Assembly (NCBI RefSeq): GCF_024807945.1
Contig: NZ_JANUFD010000018.1
Coordinates: 1-64,000 of the forward strand
Reading direction: 5' to 3'
Origin: Pseudomonas sp. JUb42
GTDB taxonomy: Bacteria > Pseudomonadota > Gammaproteobacteria > Pseudomonadales > Pseudomonadaceae
DNA: 64,000 nucleotides
Under the pieces are notes generated by a model. It was not told where the DNA came from. It saw only the letters and a list, made by a program, of their open reading frames with translations, and made no database searches. Position numbers and translations under genes: made by a program. Positions 58,042 to 64,000 of this stretch are shown here, piece after piece. Numbering within the stretch: position 1 is the first letter of the stretch; the number at the start of each line of letters is the position of its first letter.

Positions 58042-58383
58042 TTACAACCCCTTCTTTTCCTGCCCCAACCACTTGTCGAAAACCTCGGCAATCTGCCCGT
58101 TCTCGGTCGGCCTCACTAGCCGATCAACCTCCTGCCCGTCAGTCAGAAAAATCATCGTCGGCCACAGCTTGACGCCATAGCTGCGCCCCAACCGCCGGCC
58201 GCTGCCGTCTTCGACACGGATATGCCGCACACCGGGAAAGCCGCTGATGACCTGTTCCAGCAACGGCTGCGCCGCCTTGCAGTGGCCGCACCAGTTGGTG
58301 CCGAACTCGATCAGCGTGGGCCCGGACAAGGCATCGACTTCTTCGCGGCTCGGGGCGGCTTCGACATAGGGCAGCAGACTCAT
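58042..58383 (-). CDS. Thioredoxin family protein
   Basis: A 113-aa single-domain thioredoxin fold without signal peptide, thus cytoplasmic. The active site reads GTNWCGHCKAA: WCGHC as in protein disulfide isomerases, rather than WCGPC. The cis-Pro is in VKLWPTMIFL. The His would make it more oxidising than thioredoxin; this is inferred from known CGHC enzymes. It is divergent from the HxlR gene at 58531. Confidence 0.88.
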   Translation of the reverse strand: MSLLPYVEAAPSREEVDALSGPTLIEFGTNWCGHCKAAQPLLEQVISGFPGVRHIRVEDGSGRRLGRSYGVKLWPTMIFLTDGQEVDRLVRPTENGQIAEVFDKWLGQEKKGL

Positions 58384-58451
58384 GGATGGCTCTCCGTTTT
58401 GATGTGATTTGCATCATGCCATCTTTTTGCCCTACGACCGACGGCTGGAAA

Positions 58452-58497
58452 AGTGACTTGCATGATGGAAGTCACTCAATTAGATTATGATCATAAT
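58452..58497. promoter_or_regulatory. Two operators before the HxlR-efflux operon
   Basis: AGTGACTT (58452-58459) and AAGTCACT (58469-58476) form perfect 8-bp arms with a 9-base spacer. Eight bases on lies ATTATGATCATAAT (58484-58497), a perfect 14-bp palindrome. Both precede the HxlR gene and face the divergent thioredoxin gene, fitting autoregulation by a dimeric HxlR protein. Confidence 0.65.
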
Positions 58498-58530
58498 TTA
58501 ATGACAGCAGGACCTCCGAGGGCCTTGTCC

Positions 58531-59079
58531 ATGAAGCACAAAAGCTTTGAACACATGAATTGCCCGGTGGCCTTGAGCCTGGAGCACGTGGGTGAATGGT
58601 GGAATATCCTGATCCTGCGTGACACCTTCTATGGCCTCAGCCGCTTCGACGAATTCCAGAACAGCCTGGGCATCGCGCCCAACACCCTGACCCGCCGCCT
58701 CAACGAACTGGTCGAAGCCGGTGTGCTGGAGCGTCGCGCCTATAGCGACAAACCCCTGCGTTACGACTACCTGCTCACACCCCGTGGTCGTGAGTTCCGC
58801 CCGGTGGTGCTGATGATGATGGCCTGGGGCGGCAAGCATTTCGCCAATGGTCAGCCAGCGATTCAACTGGTCGACGATCAGAGCGGCGAGCCCGTTGAAC
58901 TGATCCTCACCGATGCCCGGACCGGCAAGCCGATCAGCTTCACAACCCACAGCCTGCGCTCCCTGCCCCACGCCAGCGAACAGAACCGCTGGCGCATGGA
59001 AACCGGCCGGGAGCGCCGCCAGGCCTATCGCAATGCCCTTCTCAACGTCCCCACCCCGTCTTCCACAGGTAAACCGTGA
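58531..59079 (+). CDS. HxlR family transcriptional regulator
   Basis: A 182-aa regulator with the HxlR motif NCPVALSLEHVGEWWNILILRDTFYGLSRFDEFQ and LTRRLNELVEAGVLERRAYSD; the single N-terminal Cys is present. A C-terminal extension of about 80 residues (VDDQSGEPVELILTDARTGKP) is common in this subgroup. Start: ATG at 58531 with GAGGG upstream; another ATG at 58501 is possible. It shares one base with the next gene (TGATG), so it is co-transcribed with the efflux genes. Confidence 0.88.
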   Translation: MKHKSFEHMNCPVALSLEHVGEWWNILILRDTFYGLSRFDEFQNSLGIAPNTLTRRLNELVEAGVLERRAYSDKPLRYDYLLTPRGREFRPVVLMMMAWGGKHFANGQPAIQLVDDQSGEPVELILTDARTGKPISFTTHSLRSLPHASEQNRWRMETGRERRQAYRNALLNVPTPSSTGKP

Positions 59080-60221
59080 TGAACAGCTCTCTTTCGGCCG
59101 CCGACATGGCCCCTGCCAGCACCCCTGAAAAGCCGAAACCACCGCTGCTCAAACGTCTGGTGCTGGCGCTTGTGGTCATTGCGGCCCTGATCGCCGCAGT
59201 CTTTTACGGCCTGCACTGGTGGACCACCGGACGGTTTATCGAATCCACCGACGATGCCTATATCGGCGGCGATGTCACGGTGATCGGGCCCAAGGTTTCG
59301 GGCTATATCACCGAACTCAAGGTGATCGACAACCAGTTCGTGCATGCCGGTGACCTGCTGGTGAAGATCGACGATCGCGACTACCTCGCCACCCTGCATA
59401 AAGCTGAAGGTGCCATCACAGCCGAAGAAGCACTGCTGGCCAATCTGCAGGCCACCGAGCAACTGCAACAGGCCGTGATCGGCCAAGCCAAAGCCGGCAT
59501 CGATGCCGCCAGCGCGGAAACCGTGCGGTCCCGTGACGACAACGTGCGCTACAAGGAACTGGCCAGCCGCTCGGCGGTGTCCCTGGAAAGCGCCCAGCGC
59601 GCCGACGCCACCTTCAAGACCGCCCAGGCCAATGGCGCCAAGGCCCAGGCCTCGCTGCTTGCCGCACAACGCCAACTGGACGTGATCGCCACGCAGAAAC
59701 AACAGGCCCGCGCGGCGCTGATGCAGGCCAGGGCTGAGCGTGACCTGGCGCAACTGAATGTCGGCTACACCGAACTGCGTGCGCCCATCGATGGCGTGAT
59801 CGGCAATCGCCGGGCCAGGGTCGGCGTCTTTGCCGGGGCTGGCACCCAATTGCTGGCGGTCGTTCCGGCCAGCGGCCTGTGGGTCGATGCCAACTTCAAG
59901 GAGGACCAGTTGGCCGAGATGTTGCCCGGCCAACCGGTGAGCATTCATGCCGATGTACTGCCGGGCCGGGTCTTCCACGGTCATCTGGACAGCCTGGCCC
60001 CGGCCACCGGCGCGCAATTCAGCGTATTGCCGCCGGAGAACGCCACCGGCAACTTCACCAAAATCGTCCAGCGCGTGCCGGTGCGGGTACGTCTCGATGC
60101 GGCCGATAATACCCTGGGCAAATTGCGCCCCGGCCTGTCGGTGACCGCTGAAGTCGATACCAAGACCGGCTCCGTGGACGAACCCGCTGTCGCCGCCGCC
60201 AACGCCAGCAAACTGCAATGA
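59079..60221 (+). CDS. HlyD/EmrA-type membrane fusion protein
   Basis: A 380-aa periplasmic adaptor: cytoplasmic Pro/Lys-rich start, one membrane helix (about residues 25-47, LVLALVVIAALIAAVFYGL), the lipoyl-type motif YIGGDVTVIGPKVSGYI, a coiled-coil hairpin (about residues 105-210), then beta-barrel (GYTELRAPIDGVIGNR, VDANFKEDQLAEM). These are EmrA features. It bridges the MFS pump at 60218 and the outer-membrane factor at 61929. Confidence 0.9.
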   Translation: MNSSLSAADMAPASTPEKPKPPLLKRLVLALVVIAALIAAVFYGLHWWTTGRFIESTDDAYIGGDVTVIGPKVSGYITELKVIDNQFVHAGDLLVKIDDRDYLATLHKAEGAITAEEALLANLQATEQLQQAVIGQAKAGIDAASAETVRSRDDNVRYKELASRSAVSLESAQRADATFKTAQANGAKAQASLLAAQRQLDVIATQKQQARAALMQARAERDLAQLNVGYTELRAPIDGVIGNRRARVGVFAGAGTQLLAVVPASGLWVDANFKEDQLAEMLPGQPVSIHADVLPGRVFHGHLDSLAPATGAQFSVLPPENATGNFTKIVQRVPVRVRLDAADNTLGKLRPGLSVTAEVDTKTGSVDEPAVAAANASKLQ

Positions 60222-61822
60222 GTAGCGTCAGCGCCACTGCGGGCCGCCCTGCCCCGGCACATTTCGACGCGGCCTCGATGCCCACCGCGCAGAAGGTATT
60301 TGCCTTCGCCACCATGTGCATCGGCATGTTCATCGCCCTGCTGGATATCCAGATCGTCTCCGCATCGTTGCGTGACATCGGCGGCGGCTTGTCGGCGGGC
60401 GCTGACGAAACCGCCTGGGTCCAGACCAGTTACCTGATCGCCGAAATCGTCGTTATCCCCCTGTCTGGCTGGCTGTCCCGGGTATTCTCCACCCGTTGGC
60501 TATTCTGCATGTCCGCCGTGGGTTTCACCCTGACCAGTATGCTCTGCGGCGCGGCCTGGAATATCCAGAGCATGATCGCCTTTCGCGCCCTGCAAGGGTT
60601 TCTCGGCGGCTCGATGATCCCCATGGTGTTCACTTCGGCCTTTATGTTCTTCACCGGTAAACAGAAGGTCATCGCGGCGGCAACCATCGGCGCCATCGCC
60701 TCCCTGGCCCCGACCCTGGGCCCGGTGATCGGCGGCTGGATCACCGAAGTGTCATCCTGGCACTGGCTGTTCTATATCAATCTGGTGCCGGGCGTGTTCG
60801 TTGCCATTGTTGTGCCGATCCTGGTACGGATCGACGAGCCGGATCTTTCTCTGCTCAAAGGCGCCGACTACCTGAGTATGGTGTTCATGGCACTGTTCCT
60901 CGGCTGCCTGGAATACACCCTGGAAGAAGGACCGCGCTGGAACTGGTTCAGCGACCAGGTCATCCTGACAACCGCCTGGGTGTCCGGGATCTCGGCACTG
61001 GCCTTTATCAGCCGCACGCTGATGGTCAAGAACCCCATCGTCGACCTGCGCGCACTGAGCGAGCGCAACTTCGCCCTCGGCTGTTTCTTTTCCTTCGTCA
61101 CCGGCATCGGCCTGTTTGCCACCATCTATCTGACGCCGCTGTTCCTGGGCCGGGTCCGTGGCTACAGCGCTCTGGATATCGGCCTGGCGGTATTTTCCAC
61201 CGGGGTATTCCAGCTGTTGTCGATCCCGGTCTACGCGATGCTCGCCAACCGCATCGACCTGCGCTGGATCATGATGTTCGGCCTCGGCCTGTTCGCCCTG
61301 TCGATGTGGGACTTTTCGCCGATCACCCATGACTGGGGCGGCAAGGAACTGATGCTGCCCCAGGCCCTGCGCGGTATCGCCCAGCAAATGGCGGTGCCAC
61401 CGGCCGTGACCCTGACCCTGGGCGGCCTGGCCATGTCCCGGCTCAAGCAGGCCTCGGGGCTGTTCAACCTGATGCGCAACCTCGGCGGCGCCATCGGCAT
61501 CGCCGCCTGCGCGACCATTCTCAACGACCGCACCAACCTGCACTTCACCCGCATGGCCGAACACCTGAACAGCAGCAACGAGGCCATGAACCAGTGGCTC
61601 AGTCAGGTCGGCAGCAACCTCGCAGCCTTGGGCCAGACCGGCAGCGAAGGCAGCACCGCCGCTCTGCATCAACTGTGGTTGCTGACCCTGCGCGAAGCCC
61701 AGACCCAGACCTACTCCGATGCGTTTCTGGCAATCATGGTCTGCTTCATCGTCGCCACGCTGATGGTGCCGCTGATGCATAAGGTTGCACCACCTGCGGC
61801 GCCTTCGGCAGATGCGCACTAG
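60218..61822 (+). CDS. DHA2/EmrB-type MFS drug exporter
   Basis: A 534-aa major facilitator with 14 predicted helices. The N-terminus has MFIALLDIQIVSASLRDIGGGL, and motif C is in SLAPTLGPVIGGWI. DHA2 family proton antiporters of this type export hydrophobic drugs through EmrA and an outer-membrane channel. It overlaps emrA by 4 bp (ATGA). A REP pair sits between it and the channel gene, so the third gene may be partly uncoupled. Confidence 0.9.
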   Translation: MSSVSATAGRPAPAHFDAASMPTAQKVFAFATMCIGMFIALLDIQIVSASLRDIGGGLSAGADETAWVQTSYLIAEIVVIPLSGWLSRVFSTRWLFCMSAVGFTLTSMLCGAAWNIQSMIAFRALQGFLGGSMIPMVFTSAFMFFTGKQKVIAAATIGAIASLAPTLGPVIGGWITEVSSWHWLFYINLVPGVFVAIVVPILVRIDEPDLSLLKGADYLSMVFMALFLGCLEYTLEEGPRWNWFSDQVILTTAWVSGISALAFISRTLMVKNPIVDLRALSERNFALGCFFSFVTGIGLFATIYLTPLFLGRVRGYSALDIGLAVFSTGVFQLLSIPVYAMLANRIDLRWIMMFGLGLFALSMWDFSPITHDWGGKELMLPQALRGIAQQMAVPPAVTLTLGGLAMSRLKQASGLFNLMRNLGGAIGIAACATILNDRTNLHFTRMAEHLNSSNEAMNQWLSQVGSNLAALGQTGSEGSTAALHQLWLLTLREAQTQTYSDAFLAIMVCFIVATLMVPLMHKVAPPAAPSADAH

Positions 61823-61833
61823 GTCATTCAACC

Positions 61834-61882
61834 GTAGGAGCTTTAGCCGGGAGAGCGAACCCGCGGCTAAAGCGGGTCCTAC
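61834..61882. repeat. REP pair, GGAGCTTTAGCC type
   Basis: GTAGGAGCTTTAGCCGGG, then CGCGGCTAAAGCGGGTCCTAC: a compact pair in the gap between the MFS pump and the outer-membrane factor. Confidence 0.75.
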
Positions 61883-61928
61883 GGACGCCGTGTTAATCCA
61901 GATGGTTATTTTTGACGAGAGTGCCGCC

Positions 61929-63446
61929 ATGTTCCTGTCCAGCTTTCATCGCTTCGCCCTGAGTGCCCTGTTCCTCGCCATCACTGGCTGCACCGTTGGC
62001 CCGGACTATCAGGCACCCGGCAATACCCTGACCGCGCAATACGACAACCAGGCCCGACTGCAGCAGCGCGTCGGTGAAACTCCGGCTCCCGCTCTGGACA
62101 CCTGGTGGAGCGGCTTTGCCGACCCGGAGCTGAGTCGTATCGTCGACCGCGTCCTGGCGCAGAACCTTGACCTGCAAGTGTCCCTCGCAAGGGTCGAACA
62201 GGCCCGTGCCGTGGCCCGGCATGCCGGTGCCGAGCGCCTGCCCCAGGGCGCCCTGGATGCCCAGGCTGTGCGCCAGCGCCAATCACTGAACAGCCCGCTG
62301 GGTGAGATCGGCAGCGCCTTCCCCGGCTACAAACGTAACCAGACCCTGGAAAATCTAGGCGCTGGAGCCAGTTGGGAAGCCGATCTGGCCGGTGGCCTCA
62401 AGCGCGGCGAAGAAGCCGCCAGCGCTGAAGCCGAGGCGGCCGAAGCCAGTCATGCCGGGGTGCGTATTTCGGTCGCCGCCGAAGCCGCTGATGCCTATTT
62501 CCGCATTCGTGGTGCGCAGCAGCGTATCGCTCTGGCCGAGGAGCAAGTCAAGACCGAGTCGGGCTTGCTGGCCCTGGTCAATGATCGTTTTCGCAGTGGC
62601 CTGGCCACTCAACGCGAGCAGGCCCAGGCCCAGGCATTGGTGTCCCAGGCCCGCGCCACCCTGCCGCCGCTGCGCACCGAACAGGCCCTGCAACTCAACC
62701 GTCTGGACGTATTGATGGGCGCGCAACCCGGCACCTACGCCAAGGAACTGCTGGCCACGGCCCAGACCTACAAGGTGCCGACCATCAGCGACAGCGAAGG
62801 CCCGGCCAGCCTGTTGCGCCGCCGCCCCGACGTGATCGCCGCCGAACGCCGCCTGGCCGCCAGTAATGCGCGCATCGGCGAATCCATCGCCGAGTACTAC
62901 CCGAAAGTCTCGCTTTCCGGCCTGCTGGGCTTTGAAAGCCTGCATAGTGGCTCGCTGATCGGCTCTTCCTCCTTCCAGCCACAGGCGGCGATTGGCTTGC
63001 ACTGGCTGCTGTTCGATTTCGGCCGTGTCGACGCTGAGGTCGCCCAGGCCAAGGGCGCCAATGCCCAGGCCCTGGCCGAATACCGCCAGGCCATGCTCAA
63101 GGCCACCGAAGACGTGGAAAACGCTATCGTCACCCTCACAGAACTGGAAGCCCAGCGCCTGGATGTGAATCAGGAAGTCGAGGCCCACCAGGTCGCCCGC
63201 ACCGCCGCCGAAGACGCCTACAAGGGTGGCGCCATCAGCCTGGTGGAAGTGCTCGACGAAGATCGCCTGCTGCTCACCTCACGGGATCAACTGGCGCAAC
63301 TGCACGCCAACGACGCCAGGGCAGCGGTGTCGACGTTCAGAGCATTGGGAGGGGGTTGGCCCGCAAGAACGGTGGGAGCGGATTTATCCGCGAAGGCGTC
63401 AGCACAATCAGTATCATCGACACTGACAGACCGCATTCGCGAATAA
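61929..63446 (+). CDS. NodT-family outer-membrane efflux lipoprotein
   Basis: A 505-aa TolC-like channel with lipobox LAITGC (Cys about residue 21). TVGPDYQAPG follows, the usual mature start of NodT proteins. Repeats of the outer-membrane efflux domain: WWSGFADPELSRIVDRVLAQNLDLQVSLARVEQAR, then RRRPDVIAAERRLAASNARIGESIAEYYPKVSL, and AYKGGAISLVEVLDEDRLLLTSRDQLA. The ATG at 61929 is chosen; one at 61902 is possible. The reading frame runs into a REP and ends at a TAA inside its right arm, adding about 25 residues after the natural-looking end RALGGGW. Confidence 0.9.
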   Translation: MFLSSFHRFALSALFLAITGCTVGPDYQAPGNTLTAQYDNQARLQQRVGETPAPALDTWWSGFADPELSRIVDRVLAQNLDLQVSLARVEQARAVARHAGAERLPQGALDAQAVRQRQSLNSPLGEIGSAFPGYKRNQTLENLGAGASWEADLAGGLKRGEEAASAEAEAAEASHAGVRISVAAEAADAYFRIRGAQQRIALAEEQVKTESGLLALVNDRFRSGLATQREQAQAQALVSQARATLPPLRTEQALQLNRLDVLMGAQPGTYAKELLATAQTYKVPTISDSEGPASLLRRRPDVIAAERRLAASNARIGESIAEYYPKVSLSGLLGFESLHSGSLIGSSSFQPQAAIGLHWLLFDFGRVDAEVAQAKGANAQALAEYRQAMLKATEDVENAIVTLTELEAQRLDVNQEVEAHQVARTAAEDAYKGGAISLVEVLDEDRLLLTSRDQLAQLHANDARAAVSTFRALGGGWPARTVGADLSAKASAQSVSSTLTDRIRE

Positions 63447-63458
63447 ATTCGCTCCCAC
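63372..63458. repeat. REP pair overlapping the end of the efflux gene
   Basis: GTGGGAGCGGATTTATCCGCG and CGCGAATAAATTCGCTCCCAC with about 40 bases between. The left arm and spacer lie inside the reading frame of the NodT gene, and its stop codon TAA falls where other copies have TGA (CGAATGAATTCG). Confidence 0.8.
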
Positions 63459-63491
63459 CTAATTTGCGTCCACCTCAGGGTGAGGCGTAGA

Positions 63492-64000
63492 TCAGCCCTT
63501 GATAAAGCCCAGCAGAATCTCGTTGATCTCATCAGCCATCACAGTGCACATACCGTGGGAACCACCGGCTACGATCTTCAGGGTCGAACCACTGATCAAC
63601 TTGGCGGATTTCTTCCCGGATGCATCAATCGGCACGATTTGATCGTCATCACCGTGCAGGACCAGAGTCGGCACGTCGATCTTCTTCAGGTCTTCAGTGA
63701 AGTCGGTTTCCGAGAACGCCTTGATGCAGTCCAGCTCGCCCTTGATCGAACCGAGCATGCCCATGCGCCAGAAATCGTCGATCACGCCTTGAGAGGTCTT
63801 GGCACCTTCACGGTTGTAGCCATAGAACGGCACCGGCAGGTCCTTGAAGAACTGTGAACGATCCGCCTTTACACCGGCACGAATGCCATCGAACACTTCA
63901 ATCGGCAAACCTTCGGGGTTACTCGCACTCTTGAGCATGACCGGTGGCACAGCGCCGATCAGTACGGCCTTGGCCACGCGGGAAGTGCCATGACGACCGA
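63492..64000 (-). CDS. Alpha/beta hydrolase, chloroperoxidase-like (5' end beyond the window)
   Basis: The C-terminal part (about 169 residues) of a non-haem chloroperoxidase/esterase-like alpha/beta hydrolase; the reading frame stays open to the last base. It reads GRHGTSRVAKAVLIGAVPPVM at the cut edge, just after the missing nucleophile elbow. PTLVLHGDDDQIVPI (acid) and VAGGSHGMCTVMADE (catalytic His) are present. Comparable proteins have about 275 residues, so about 105 residues lie outside. Whether it oxidises halides or hydrolyses esters cannot be told. Confidence 0.88.
   Translation of the reverse strand, partial: GRHGTSRVAKAVLIGAVPPVMLKSASNPEGLPIEVFDGIRAGVKADRSQFFKDLPVPFYGYNREGAKTSQGVIDDFWRMGMLGSIKGELDCIKAFSETDFTEDLKKIDVPTLVLHGDDDQIVPIDASGKKSAKLISGSTLKIVAGGSHGMCTVMADEINEILLGFIKG

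Noticed and set aside
4431..63458. CRISPR-like or IS-related origin of the repeated 20-35 bp palindromes
   Set aside because: Copies are scattered singly or in inverted pairs between genes, without regular spacers, cas genes or transposase; they fit REP/BIME elements.

Overview
This window reads as a chromosomal segment of a fluorescent-type Pseudomonas. The basis is high-GC coding with few gaps, many LysR regulators, a PQQ-alcohol-type ercA/agmR set, and about 17 Pseudomonas-style REP palindromes of three flavours: GTGGGACCGGCTTTAGCCGG, GTGGGAGCGAATTCATTCGCG and GTGGGAGCGAGGCTTGCCCGCG. I see no rRNA, tRNA, CRISPR array, transposase or phage genes. The species cannot be fixed from the sequence alone. 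Similarities to named proteins are from memory, not from a search.

Layout. 0.2-13.8 kb holds metabolic and regulatory genes: a polysaccharide-deacetylase lipoprotein, a GAF histidine kinase, two amidases, an aldo/keto reductase, three LysR regulators, RidA, two tandem GFA proteins, and two TetR regulators with clear palindromic operators. 13.8-28.7 kb is a coherent nitrogen-scavenging locus. On the minus strand lies urtABCDE-ureE-ureF-ureAB(fused)-ureC-ureG-ureD (urea ABC transporter plus nickel urease). Divergently on the plus strand lies an AmiC-like amide sensor, an AmiR-like ANTAR antiterminator, an amidase of the nitrile-hydratase-associated type, and a HupE/UreJ-type permease.

28.8-41.2 kb holds a DUF4214 protein, a third GFA protein, a Sel1-repeat protein, regulator/enzyme pairs (HxlR/MFS, AraC/isochorismatase-like hydrolase, LysR/quinone oxidoreductase), a succinate-semialdehyde-type dehydrogenase, and a small protein that looks like the N-terminal part of an XRE regulator without its HTH. 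41.5-44.0 kb is a sulfonate/nitrate-type ABC transporter. 44.1-52.0 kb holds a repeat-rich leader with a DUF3077/6124-like small protein, an alpha/beta hydrolase, a FixL/FixJ-like pair, a second ABC system with a double-length permease and no binding protein, and a DUF1615 lipoprotein. 52.5-64 kb holds a formate/nitrite channel with moaA, an ErcS'-like kinase with ErcA and AgmR/ErbR, a thioredoxin, an HxlR-controlled EmrAB-NodT tripartite efflux operon, and a hydrolase cut by the window end.

The most interesting signal is a structured RNA element found three times, in the leaders of urtA (minus strand), the amiC-like gene and the amidase. Each copy has a covarying stem stack (CCCTAC/GTAGGG or CCATAC/GTATGG around GCC/GGC with an AR bulge). 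This is followed by a hairpin whose six-base loop has A at position 1 and G at position 4, as in known ANTAR-protein targets. The urtA copy lies between a sigma-54-like promoter and a strong intrinsic terminator just before the urtA ribosome binding site. I infer that the AmiC/AmiR-like pair controls urea uptake, urease, itself and the amidase by transcription antitermination.
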